From Anisakis pegreffii (Eukaryota > Nematoda > Chromadorea > Rhabditida > Anisakidae): a DNA stretch of 64,000 bases. The stretch covers positions 62,001 through 126,000 of the forward strand of contig JAPYMA010003055.1 in NCBI GenBank assembly GCA_035041965.1, written 5' to 3'. The notes under the pieces are model-generated. The model had not been told where the DNA came from. It did not search any database and worked only from the letters and a program-made list of their open reading frames with translations. A program made the position numbers and the translations under genes. This document shows positions 51,249 to 62,300 of the stretch, one piece after another. Position 1 is the stretch's first letter. Each line of letters begins with the position of its first letter.

Positions 51249-54200
51249 ATGGATAGTACTCAGGTAGCGGCCATTACAAACGCGTGGGAGTCAATACCGA
51301 ACAAATTTGATGTTTTCCAGAGGCTCTTCGTACGACTCTTTGTGGTTAGTTTCAAATGCTATTTATTGACCACAACATCATCATACACACACGAACTCAA
51401 TTTCCTTCCCATTTCCGTAGAATCTTAAGCAATGTTCGTATATGATCTATCACAAGCTTAAAGAATGAGCCAGTTAATATGATGCTGTCAATCCCATCAT
51501 TCAACACATCATATGTTGCAATGGAATGAGTTTCGAAAATGTTTCCACCGTTTCAACGTCCCAACCAGCAATACGCTTATCGCATGCTGATATTTACGAG
51601 GGTCTCTTCAAGCAATAGTGGATTGCTGCTGTCACCGAGAAATGCTTTCTCCATCTTTTCTAGATCGGCGATACCTCCAATCCGCCTAAAAGCCATGCCG
51701 AATAGTTCTCTTGCTCTAGAAGCTCTCCGGAAAATAATGTTTCCTTTGGATTTCTCCAACAAAAAATTTTTTAAATCACTTTCGATGGCTCCATGCTGTC
51801 TCAAGGTTTAAAAGTTTGTGGAGCTCTGCACTCGGGAATAAAGCAAATGTCTGTTAATATTTCCATTGAATTCATCTTTTGCTCCCTAGTAATTGAATGA
51901 GGCAATGACAATTTTGCCAGTCTTCGACTAAATGACAAACGAAATAAAGTTTTAAATAAGTGTGCATCGGAAATTAGAGGGACACATTGCCGCAGCCACA
52001 ATGATAACATTCAAAATGTGCTCTTCAAAAGCTCGACCGGACATTCTCTATAAACTTGCATGATACCGCATTATAATGCAATTCAAATGCAATTGATGAA
52101 TGAAGATTCCTCAGCGAATCAGTCGAATACATGTCCGAAACGGGTGGAATCTGCTTGATTGATCGCCTGTTTCATCAACTTAATTCGTTTTTATGTGCCC
52201 CTCATTGACGCTTTGATGAATGATCGTTTCGAAACATCAAAAAGTTCGCTTGTTCAAGATTGAATAACTGCATCGATTTGTTTTGCGGTGTTTTCCCTAA
52301 GGATGCGTAATAAAATAATGCCGTAGACTGAATAAATTTCAGATAGAAGAAATTTGGGGCAGATTCGGCAATCTCTGATGCTTTTTCCGACTTTCAATTT
52401 ATCAACTACTCTTTGTTATGGGGTTCCATTTACATCTCAAATTACCTCTTTGTAAAATAGCACATAATACGGCTTTCAGTACGAGGATCAAGAATTTGCC
52501 GTTCATTTCGACTTACAAGATCTGCCAGAGGAAGAACTGATGCAACATCGAAATTTCCGGACGCATGTTTGCAAATTCCAACGTTTCATCGCAACAGTGG
52601 TTGATTTGCTTCCAAAAGCGAATCGAAACGACGAACTCATACAGATTATAAGGTATCAATTGCATAACTCTTTACGGCTCTTCGAAGCTTTTGATTTCAT
52701 GATTGCAGAGCTCTTCGGAATATATGTGTATGGTCGCTGAAACCCACCAAGAGTCACGTCTTTCCAATCTAAATGCTTTGCCTGAAGATCACCGAAATAG
52801 AAAGATATCTCACGACTCTTTACTCTTTTCAATCGACTGTAATTGTCGAAGGATTTAAATAAACTTTTAAAGTTTAGAGATTTGATGAATCCTTTCTGTC
52901 ACAGCAAAGTTGAAATGCTTTAGTAGATTTGTGTCGACGGTTTTTGCGTAACCATGCTCGGGGCATCAATTGCAATTGACAGACGTTTTGTTTAGCAAGA
53001 TAAACGCCACTTCGACTAGTCTTTGCTTGAGTGACATGTTCTCTTAATTTAGATCAAATTCGCATTCATCAATCATGACCACATCAGAACTTCGCTCTAT
53101 ATTTAGCTGCACATCCTGTTGTACTCACTCTTCGTTATGAACAAGGCACTCTGGCTGATAGAATCAGCCAGTTTGGTGGATTGATAGTGCCCGCATAGAT
53201 TTAGCTATGCTATAGATGTTTCGCTGGAAATAGATCTAGATATACAGATATGTTGATAGTGCCAATGCAGATATGTTATAGACGTGTTCCGATGAGTAGT
53301 GGAAGTTAACGCGTGCAATATCACATGCAATATTGCCATTTTTCACACGAATAATTGGGCTTTCCACTGAAATTTATTTCTACTAATAAAGTGTCTTATT
53401 GACGGCTACTCAGCTGTAAAGGCAGATGGATTCGCTTAATTACGCAGTGGCTGTTCCAGCTATTTTGTTGTTGCGCTTTTCAGAATGGTCGGTCGACAAC
53501 ACTGTAATATAAGAACGATGAGTTTTACGGCCGAAAAGTGGCTTGTGTTCAAAAAGGTTTTGATCTCAGTTCTTTGCAACGATCTCACTCAGGTTCGATT
53601 CCTTTCCTCAATCAACTTTCATCTCAATTATTCGCTACATAAACAGTTAATTTTGTGATAGTGCAAATTCTCAAGTGTTGTAATCAACAGCAAGACAAAC
53701 TCTTCAATATTACATCCGACATCATTTATGTGTTCCTCATAAAACGAATTATTTCCCTTTTCGACATTGTTGAAAACTACGATTCCCTGTAGCAGTATAT
53801 GATCATATTTCCTGATGAAACCTCACTATTCAAATAACACTGGTTTCAACCACAATTGCTTCATAGTAATGAAAAAACTCCAACCATCGTAGAGCAGGAG
53901 GCGAGAATTTTCAGTGAACAGTGAGTGTTCATTTAATAGACATTCACATTTGAAAAATAGGCATAGATTCGAACTAATTTCTGAATAAAAATTTTTCACT
54001 TAAGGGTAAGTTGTATGAATGCTGGAGTCGGCTGGTCAGTTTCCTGATCTACGAAATGAAAGATGCTTACCTCGATTACGTTAGTTTTGCAATGTCTGGT
54101 ACCTTAGTGGCCTTGTGAATTAATCCCCTCACCCCATCAAATGATTTTTCGAAGATAATGCAATGAAACAGTTGGAAAAAAGCAATTTTAGCATGTGTCC

Positions 54201-54381
54201 TAAGCAACATTTCACTGTTCCAATCAAAAACCGAGTCTATAATATGAATCGAATCTTTCAGATCCGACATGCTCGTTCGAATTCCTGTCCTCATATACCA
54301 GAAGCGATAACGTTTTTCAGCGTGAAGAGGTTACCATCGGGCGATGGAGATGAGAAGGTGGATTTGAGTGAAAAACACTGA
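51249..54381 (+). CDS. Nematode globin, five exons
   Basis: Exons 51249-51344, 52480-52652, 53484-53592, 54005-54079 and 54262-54381 join in phase to 190 codons plus TGA. Donors are GTTAGT, GTATCA, GTTCGA and GTTAGT; acceptors are GGCTTTCAG, CTTTTCAG, TTCACTTAAG and AATCTTTCAG. Globin landmarks are all present: Trp A12 in AAITNAWESIP; Phe CD1 in AVHFDLQDL, exactly 29 residues after that Trp as in myoglobin; His E7 in FRTHVCKFQRF; proximal His F8 in MVGRQHCNI; and G/H helices in AEKWLVFKK and YEMKDAYLDY. It should bind haem and O2-type ligands in the cytosol; its role is unknown. A 39-residue tail (exon 5: RHARSNSCPHIP...) follows the fold. If intron 4 is retained, translation would stop at 54116-54118. 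The start is the first ATG after the last upstream in-frame stop; an N-terminal extension from an unseen exon cannot be excluded. Confidence 0.9.
51577..51795 (-). CDS. Minus-strand coding exon nested in globin intron 1
   Basis: After an acceptor (CTTGAGACAG, minus strand, 51796 onward) a phase-0 frame of 72 codons runs to TAA at 51577-51579. Composition is strongly protein-like with helical, charged stretches (IIFRRASRARELFGMAF, IADLEKMEKAF). A GTAAAT donor after LLLEETL offers an earlier exon end. Immediately upstream, a separate frame (51801-52010) is also protein-like but is offset by one base, so either an intron is unseen or the locus carries a frameshift. It could be joined in phase 0 to the exon ending at 54400. 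No family recognised. Confidence 0.42.
   Translation of the reverse strand, partial: HGAIESDLKNFLLEKSKGNIIFRRASRARELFGMAFRRIGGIADLEKMEKAFLGDSSNPLLLEETLVNISMR
53151..53171. repeat. Perfect hairpin in globin intron 2
   Basis: Nine-base arms CTGGCTGAT / ATCAGCCAG flank a 3-base loop (AGA). Nearby, the motif TTGATAGTGCC occurs twice (about 53183 and 53252). No protein or RNA function is implied by sequence alone. Confidence 0.85.
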
Positions 54382-54399
54382 CGGGGATACTAAGACTAC
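54382..54399. other. 18-bp space between globin stop and minus-strand exon
   Basis: The globin coding sequence ends at 54381 and the convergent minus-strand exon reaches 54400. If both models hold, the globin 3' untranslated region must overlap the antisense exons. Confidence 0.4.
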
Positions 54400-54708
54400 T
54401 TTCTTATGTTTTTTCAAGTCAACTGCTTGTTGATGTCTCTTTTCGAGCGTATTTTGAAGTTCTGACATGACCTTCATTAGGATACGCTTTGTCCAAAATG
54501 GAATTTCTGCAATAAGTGACTTCAACCGTGCCAGCTCGGTGGACTTATTCTGTATTACTGTCGTTGGAGTGAATTCATAAATTCGGAAACAAGCAGAAAA
54601 CACTGAATGTATCGGGTTATGATGTGACCGAATTTAGAGTAACGTGCAAAATATTGCTGATTAGTATATATTGCATGATAACTTGTGGCCATTAGCATAT
54701 AAAATGAA
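54400..54708 (-). CDS. Two coiled-coil-type exons of a minus-strand gene
   Basis: Exon 54644-54708 (acceptor TTTTTCAACAG) and exon 54400-54602 (acceptor ATACATTCAG) are separated by a 41-bp intron and join in phase, giving about 89 codons. The product contains a hydrophobic/aromatic start (SFYMLMATSYHAIY) and long amphipathic helices (STELARLKSLIAEI, KVMSELQNTLEKRHQQ). The donor after HKK (GTAGTC) is phase 0 and the next phase-0 acceptor I find on this strand is at 51795, inside globin intron 1. That would put globin exons 2-5 inside an intron of this gene. No start exon and no family recognised; a nearby ATG exon at about 54810 does not match in phase. Confidence 0.42.
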
Positions 54709-56510
54709 CTGTTGAAAAATTCAAAGAAAAAAGTCAGAAAAAAAACAGCAAAATGATAGCTCGGGTTTTGTGGTTGGAATTTGTCTCTCTTACATTCATC
54801 TAAAGTCATTTGCTACTCACAGAAACACTTCTCGTGCAAAATGCCTGTACTTTTTGTAATTGCTCTTTTTTGTTGATTTTTAAGAATAACTTTAGCAATG
54901 AAGATGCAGAAATCTCTTTTAAAATAGTTTTACGATAGTGTGAAATACAAAAAAACAAAAATTTGATTTCAAGTTCATGTGCTCATCAATGTGAAATTCA
55001 TTCAATTTTTATGATCAGTTTTCGACACTGTCTCTGTCATAAATTATTGCGAGTGATTGCGGTATTTTGCAGGAATTGATGATATATGATAAAGCTCAAG
55101 TATTTTTTGTGTTTGTTTCAATTGTTTAACAGATTGGGTGGACGCATGGACGGATAGTTGACATACCACACATGATTCATTGTTGGATAATTTTTAATGT
55201 TCAGCTTACATTCATATTTCAATTTTTTTGTGAAATTACTCGTAAATTTCAATCCTTTTTTGAACGGAGTAATTGATGCACTTATGCGATCAAACAGTCG
55301 CCAACTGTCTTAAGAGGACGTTAGACATTTTATTGGGAAGAAATTACCATAAATTATTGAATCGTTGAAGAGACACAAAGAACGTCTATTGGGTTAATAT
55401 GCTGTTTAGTTGAATTTGTGTGCAAATGAACTTTCAGTGAAAAATTATTCGTCCATTGGCCATTGTTTTTTTTTTCATTCCTTTATTATTTGTGGTGGCG
55501 AATTTTTCCAACATTCATCACATTCTACAGCTGATGAGCAAATGTTATTCTGTCACTTTTCACAAGCACTTAAAGTTTCGCCGTTTTCAGATGTTACAAT
55601 GAACATTGTTATGACTGGTGGAGTGTTATTCACATTTTTGAAAGGATTTCTCATTTAATAAACACCGACAACGCATATGTTTCTTACAGAAAATCGAATA
55701 AAAATCCGCGGTCCGAGTGGTATTCAATGGAGACTTGTAAATCATTTTGTTTACGAATGCGATTTAGCACTATCGACAATCTAACGCAATGTCTCATATC
55801 ATCTGATAAACAAACATATATACATACTGAAGGGAATGTCGATTCAAAACATTTTCAAAAAACGCTAGATAGTGTTTTTGCCCCAAATAAAGCCAAATGA
55901 ATTGTCGAAATCCTTCCTTGAACTTCGATCATTGCCTTCAAAAATCATCAACACATAATAAGTTAACATGGAACGCAAGCAATATACGGAATGCGCGACC
56001 TTCTGGAATGCTAAACTTTGAATTGGCATTGCAGCAGAGTTCAATCGTGGATATGTTATACCATTAACGTTAAACAGTGCCGATAACAAAATTCATCAGT
56101 GATGTAATCATATTAGCAATTTATACATACAACATTAACAATGAATTCTCATTAACATTCGGCTAACAATTGAAGCAAACTGCAATGAGATAATAAATAT
56201 GACTGTAATAAATCTGTACAACCAATCAAACGGTGCTGATAATTGCTCATCTTTTTAGATCATTGTTGGGTGGTTACAGATCTGCATCTTCATCTGTGAC
56301 CGTTTCAGGAAAAACCTTGAGAAGATAACTGCTAAGGTGTGCTATCGTCTCCCGGTCCTGAATTTCAGGGAATTTTAAGCATCTGTGATACAGAACAAAT
56401 CGAATATTTGCTACTATGAATCACAACAACTGGTGATAAAATTACACCTCAATCAACTTGCTCTAGTCGTGAAACAGTGTGAATTCAAATTCCGCAATGG
56501 TCAATCAAAA
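54709..56510. other. Gene-poor stretch
   Basis: AT-rich with long A and T runs. Frames at 55410-55658 (plus) and 55865-56089 (minus) lack splice context and domains. The right end should contain the 3' end of the secreted-protein gene. Confidence 0.45.
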
Positions 56511-56516
56511 TTTATT
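56511..56516 (-). promoter_or_regulatory. Likely polyadenylation signal AATAAA
   Basis: A minus-strand AATAAA lies about 195 bases past the TAG (56711-56713) of the secreted-protein gene, the first perfect signal I see downstream. A 29-codon acidic frame (56577-56666) lies in between and would be part of the 3' untranslated region. Confidence 0.4.
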
Positions 56517-56710
56517 GACCAGTCGTTCAAGTGATACTGGCAAAATGAGTAGGTTAGCAGAGAATGTAATCATTTTTCACTGCAAAAGGAAATCATCTGA
56601 ATCCGAGCCGTTGGCTGCTTCATGCTCGATAATTTCAACTGAATTCATCAGTTCAAACGATTCCATCCCATAGAAGAGAAGTAAAGAAAAGCAATTATGA
56701 GTTATGAAAC

Positions 56711-59700
56711 CTACATGGTTTGGAAGGTGCGAATCCAGTCAGGGATTTGTGCTAAATTGAAACCATTCATGAACGGTTGCCCTCCACCACCGAATCCTGT
56801 GCCCATACCAGTGAATTGTTGGATTCCATTTGAAATCAAACCGAGTAAAGCTTCATTTGTCGATGCATCACCGCCGTTACCTCCCCCACCGCCATTCGTA
56901 GCACCCACAAATCCCGAGATGAGATTGAAAAATGGCGATTGCGAGTTTGATGATGGTCGTTCGTCGGGAGGCAGAGGTGGAGGAGTCGGTATGAAGGGTT
57001 CGGTAGGACCGGGTTGAGGAAATGGTGGCTGGATGACTGGTGGAGGATGAACGGGTGGAGGCTGAATGGGTGGAGGTGGTCGAGCTCGAGGAGGTGGAAA
57101 AACATGTGGCGCTGGGCTTGGAATAACTGGCGCATGGGTGCGAGGTCGCAATCCTGAAAGTCAGTTGATTGCTAATCATCTTCTTTTGGACTTTGAGGAC
57201 CGACGAAATCCAATTCTCGTGAAATCGCATTAATCCGGCAATATCAGAAATTTCTATTCCGACATTCTTTAAGCATATAAATCATGGAAACCTTATAAAT
57301 ACCACACAATCTAAAGTCGTTGTCAATTAATTCATTCCTGATCATCGCAATAGATTTGCAGTTAAATATTCTTGACCTATTGGAACGCATGATGTGACCA
57401 GATTTTCGCCTGACGCAGAATAGAGTTAAAATGCATTGATTACGCTGAAGTATTGATGACATTCGTCAGTTCGAAATTTTAAACGAATCATTCTATGGTA
57501 TTCTATGACCGTGAGTATTTCTCAAGGGGAAGTTCTCCAACACTGAAGATGTTCTCAGCTAAACGATGCGAATTTTTTGATGTGATAGTGATTTTGAAGT
57601 GGTGCTCATCAGTGACCAAAAAGCGACGCTGCGAAGAATTTCATCGGCTGACGTGTAGTCTTCAGTGCTTCCTTATCAATAATTCGTCATACTCTTGGGA
57701 GATCGAAAATAAACTCCGTCTAAACAGCAACAGATTGGTCTCTATTCAACGATTTATTGATCTAAAAAGGGCTGTTGGTCGCATCAAACATTAAGCGTTG
57801 TTCAAACTTGGAGATTTTGTACGAAAAACACCACTTCATCAAGCTGGTCAGTATATGAATGGGACAATTTCTTATTAGCAATATCAGCAAGCATGAACCA
57901 AAGAAGTGATTGACGTGACATGTTTAATTCTAAGAAGTCATTATCAGGGTATATGATTATCAAGCCTCTGACTGCACTGATCTAGCCAACAAAATGTTTC
58001 AATCAAAAACCAATCGAAAAATTCAATGAATTCGATGAAAACCAAAAAGTTTTCTAACATTTCGACGACGAATACCAAAGAGAGAGCGGGATAGTGAGAA
58101 ATCGAATAGAAACGATACCTGTACATGATCGAGTTGCATAAAAGCACTCTTCAATCGTGTCGAAAAGATTCGCGTTCGTTTCCGGAGTTGTGCAACCGGC
58201 GAACAAAAATTTCTCGCAACGACCATATTCCCTTAAAGAATCACTTCACTTAATTTCGATAATAAAGAATCGACTTGCATGCATTCAATATTATTACAGT
58301 TCACGATCAGTTTAGTTCATGAAATCATTTGTAAACACCTCAATTTCATGGTGTTTATTCACGCAACATATTTGCAAACAAAATTGACGCGATTTAGCAC
58401 TTAAATGAAGAAGTCGCTTTGAAGGCGGTGAAACAATGTGAAAATCCTAATTTTCTGCATTGTAAAAAGCGATATTAAAGCAGTGCCGGAAACAGTGGTC
58501 TATAGTGAACAGGAAAAGGCGTTTTTAAAGAATAGTTTTTAATAAGGCATGAATTCGTGGTCGTTTTCTGCTGATTGTCGATGACGCTCGTTTATTTATG
58601 GAGAGCATCGTCATCAGGGTGCGTATTGTTTCGAATGAGGAGAATGAATTTCAAGTTTCGGTTGAGCCTTGTCGCTGTTTTTATGCTTGATACGATCAAT
58701 GGAGCATGGTATGACTCAGAGAGAAATTCGACTGAAACTAACCGATTATAGGCAAACTTTTCGAGAAAACCGCAAAATCGTCCTTGAGGCAGACCTAACT
58801 CACAGATGTTTGTTCCAAACGTTTCTGGTAGAACTGGTCCAATCGGTAGAGCGGTCACTGAAATTCGAGACTCTCTTAATGCCACCAATATTCCACTTTA
58901 TGATTTTATTCAAGCAAAAGTTCTGATTAGTTTCTACGGCTTCAAGCAAATTTTTAACTGCAACTCTTACCTTCCACGGTTGACGGTATAGTTATGGGTG
59001 GAAGTAAGGGCGAGGGTTCCGGAATGGGCAGAGGGGGTTTTGTTGCGATGGTTAGTATCAACGAGGGGATCATAGGTGTTGTTGTTGACGGTACAAGTTT
59101 TGGTGCACTGGTACCAAGCGGAACTCCATTATTTGCCGCAGTTATGCACTGAAATTGTTCACTTATTGCACAACACGGCCTTATTGCACCTCACAGCATA
59201 ATATGCTGACAAAAAATTCAGATTCAAGCAAATCAGTGAGAAAAATTGTGATTTTAAGAATGTGTTAATAAATCCGAATGGAAATCTGCAACTGAGCAAT
59301 TGATGCTTTTGAAACTGTTCATTGAGTTGTATTTCAAGATTACGGCAGGTTTCTGTGAATCAGTTGACACATAAAATTCATAATGCAGTTTCTTCACATT
59401 GATCAACGAAGCATCTTACAGTTTCAGGAATGTTTCTGCATTGGTTAGTAGATTCATCATTGAATTTACCCGACGGTCGCATGCATAGCTGACGAGGGAA
59501 ATCACATTCGACCGGAGTGCATGAACGAGTTGCAACAGACACCCAGTCACTGTCTGATAGGAAGTCTTCACCTGAAAGGATTATATGCATAAATATTATC
59601 ACATTGAGGCATAAAAATATCAGAAGAGAACAATCTGGATGTAATGACGTTTTCTCGTGACCACAGATTGATTTGATTCAAGCGGTTGATTGGATGATAA

Positions 59701-61643
59701 ATTGATCTCGGAATGACTCGTTTGAAGTGATTTATGAGACGAGTGACTTATTCGACCACTGCGCCCTGGGGAGGAACATTCAACAAATCATGGGAAACTT
59801 CGCCGATTAATCACGCGAAACTTTGTCAAAAGAAGGGTAAGTAGCGCTCATAAGTCTGCACTGAGAACTGGGGAGTTTTTAATCGTATGACTGTCCAAGG
59901 TCAGTTTTTTTTTCAGGGATTTCTCTGGACATTTCAACGGTTTACTTATAACTGTTATCTTTCGAATCACAGACTTCTGTGCAATGCGATCAGAATGCCC
60001 TTTATGTCCTCTCTGAAGTTTCACATCAGTAAATTTAGTTAAATTTGCCTTTGAACTCAGAAGAATAGGCAAATCTGATGGTGTTCTGTGTAGGAATGAA
60101 TACTGAACTTATGGTATTCCATCACACGGGAAAAGTAATGTTGAAGGCTCAAATCCACAAAAGGAGACGTATCACTTTAAGAAAACAGAAATCGACATTT
60201 GTGGTCAGGAATAAAGGAGAAACTCGTTTTAGCGGTTTGCTCGTTGAAGGACATCTAGCGATTCATCTCAAGTAAACGATTCGTTCACATAACTTGTTTC
60301 CACTGACAGTTCATCAGTTCATCTCAATCGTCCAGCAATTTAGCAAATTGATGTGGATAAATGTGTATGAGCAAAGAAAGAATTCTAGAAATTATGCTCA
60401 TATGATTATAATCGATCCATCGAAAAACCTTCAGAACATACGATAGGTCGAATGCATTGTGTGCAAGCATTGCTCAAATACCGCATTATAATGATCGACG
60501 AATTGAACAATTTTCATTGATGAATTAAAGATGACCGAATGAAGGGTAAAGAGCACTCATAAACGAACTGATAAGTGGGCAACCGTAAGGCTGTCCAAGG
60601 TTAGTTTTTTTTTCAATGATTTTTCTCAATACTTCAATTATTTACTTAAATCTGATACCACTGAAATCACAGATTTCTCTGCAATGCGACTAAAATACTC
60701 CTCATGTTTACTCGGTCAGTTTTTTGTTTGCAAAAATCAGTGGAATTAAAAAAGCGCTCATTGATTCTCGTTTCATTGTGTGATGATGAGATACGAGGTG
60801 AGAAATACAATTTTGCAAAATCAGTATCCACATCTCAAAATTTTCGACTTTTACTATTCAATTTTTCATAATTTTCATGATCAGATATTTGTGAGTTGTG
60901 ACTTCCGCTGAACTTCAGCAGTTCACAAAGAACAGACTAAACTAAAGTGCGACATTTGTTCCACATTCAGTAAAATTAACTTCAACGAGCTGAGTTTTAA
61001 CTGTTGGTGGATCTAGCGCGAGTAGCTAACTCGGTGAAAGGAACCGAGTTCACCGGAAGCAGTTTCTGCTCAGCCTCGAATCACTTAGCAGGAACAGAGC
61101 GAAATTCCCTAGCTCAGTGAAGTATCTTCAACCGAGAACATTAGCATTCAAATGCTCTCATATGGTCTAGTAGATCGAAAAGCGAAGTTGAAATAATATG
61201 ATATTTTTTCACCAGATATTTCAAATAATATGATATTTCATCATTGCAGTAAAAATCGCAGCAATTCATACGTTTCATAACTGCATAAGCTCTCAGACCA
61301 GAATGTTGCTCTGGGGCATGGATTTTTTTGAATCTGTTGAACTTTTTCGTTGAATCTGTTGAACTTTCATAATTCAACTACAATCCTCGGATCCAGTCAG
61401 CCGTTCGATAGATTACAACAGGAACGTATTGACAGAGTTATTGCACTATTGAATGAATAATTTATGAGAGATAGAACGAAAAGGTCAAAACTAACATTCG
61501 GATTTATCGAATAAAATCTCAAGAAATTTGTCGAGATCATCTGATAGATCGGTGATAACGTCAGCGGATGATGACTCATCGAAAAGCACACTGAGAATCA
61601 ACAACGCTCCATAAAATAGAACCAACTGTGTGCCGATTGCCAT
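56711..61643 (-). CDS. Secreted Cys-rich and Pro/Gly-rich protein, five exons
   Basis: Minus-strand exons 61496-61643, 59420-59571, 58971-59148, 58771-58857 and 56711-57153 join in phase to 335 codons plus TAG. Donors are GTTAGT, GTAAGA, GTAAGA and GTTTTC; acceptors are all TTTCAG-type. Exon 1 encodes a signal peptide (QLVLFYGALLILSVL) then an acidic stretch (DLSDDLDKFLEIL). Exon 2 carries the Cys-rich segment (C..., RSCTPVEC, RQLC, NQC, with a sixth Cys starting exon 3). Exon 3 is a Thr/Pro linker, exon 4 holds a two-Cys motif (CELGLPQGRFCG), and exon 5 is Pro-rich (FPPPRARPPPP), then Gly-rich (TGFGGGGQPF), ending IPDWIRTFQTM. It is probably extracellular or matrix/cuticle-associated; no named family is recognised. 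At exon 4 a stronger GTTAGT donor (58742) exists but would break the exon 5 frame, so it may serve an alternative form. Confidence 0.75.
59832..60008. repeat. Direct repeat copy 1 in intron 1 of the secreted-protein gene
   Basis: Matches 60541-60706 in order: GAAGGGTAA, AG-GC-CTCATAA, GCTGTCCAAGGT-AGTTTTTTTTTCA (here ACTGTCC), AATCACAGA-TTCT-TGCAATGCGA. Divergence is substantial, so this is an old dispersed or duplicated element, not recent. Confidence 0.8.
60541..60706. repeat. Direct repeat copy 2 in the same intron
   Basis: About 705 bp to the right of copy 1, in the same orientation and the same 1.9-kb intron. The minus-strand frame 59848-60072 overlies copy 1 and has no intact counterpart here, which argues that it is not a gene. 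Confidence 0.8.
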
Positions 61644-62220
61644 TCAATAAAATATAACCAACCGTATTTGTGTTCCCTACGCTACCAGTTTCGTTCCAAA
61701 CCCCCTCCCCCCTCCTGATTCATTCACTCTCCATACGCCCTATATCTGTTAAATACACACCATAATTTCAAAACATTGCAAACGGATCATCAAACGTTTA
61801 TAGTCACGTTCATCATCCATCGACAAATAAATTGCGTTTAACGATTATCCAGTTTAACAACACTCTCTTCCAAAACCCATTTCTGAACTGCACGCAAATC
61901 CATCATGTCCACATGTCGATTCCAACTTTTTGATGGTATTTAAACTTCGAAGTCATTAATGATATTATTTTAAAGGATCTTCTCGCGCGTTTTCTTAAAT
62001 GAAATCAGATTGTCACATAAATGAACCAATTCCAATCGGAAACACTTAGAAAGGAAAGCTGAAAAAATCAAAATTTGAAAAACTTGATCTGAGGCAAAAA
62101 CGAAAAGAGTTGAATCTGAGGAGATCCGAACGGGTTGAGAGTTACCAGTAACATGCTTACAAAAGCACTCTTCTCAATCAAAAAAATTGGGAAGGGAACT
62201 GTAGAGCGCAACTCACTCAC

Positions 62221-62300
62221 TTCATATTGGATAAATTGACATGGATCACTTGATGAATCGAAAACCAAGATTTTAAAAATCCTTAAACTATCGGAAAAAA
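62221..62300 (-). CDS. Candidate internal exon
   Basis: A TTTAGCTAG acceptor and a consensus GTGAGT donor bound 80 bases that read two leftover bases plus 26 codons, ending phase 0. The next ATG downstream (61643) has no acceptor before it, so a link to the secreted-protein gene is not supported. It might be the end of a small unseen gene or chance. Confidence 0.2.

Noticed and set aside
52333..52440. Extra globin exon after the TTTCAG near 52340
   Set aside because: The Trp A12 to Phe CD1 distance is already exactly 29 residues without it, as in myoglobin.
53585..53610. GGTTCGATTCC, tRNA T-loop-like
   Set aside because: It straddles the globin exon 3 donor and no matching T-stem, anticodon arm or acceptor stem surrounds it. 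The similar GGGTTCGATT at about 970-980 (minus) is the donor of the spectrin-like exon.
54076..54294. Minus-strand 72-codon frame
   Set aside because: It lies antisense to globin exons 4 and 5, and no splice phase links it to the neighbouring minus-strand exons.
56836..57230. Two other minus frames over the Pro-rich exon
   Set aside because: They are shifted readings of the Pro/Gly-rich exon. The chosen frame alone keeps the Pro-rich, Gly-rich and IPDWIRTF ending and matches the splice phase.
59848..60072. 74-codon minus frame
   Set aside because: It overlies the direct repeat at 59832-60008 whose second copy does not keep the frame.
61141..61377. 78-codon minus frame with CC...C motif as next exon of the 61496-61643 signal-peptide exon
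   Set aside because: Phase did not match at any good acceptor, the sequence contains small internal AT-rich duplications, and the exon at 59420-59571 matches in phase with a better acceptor.
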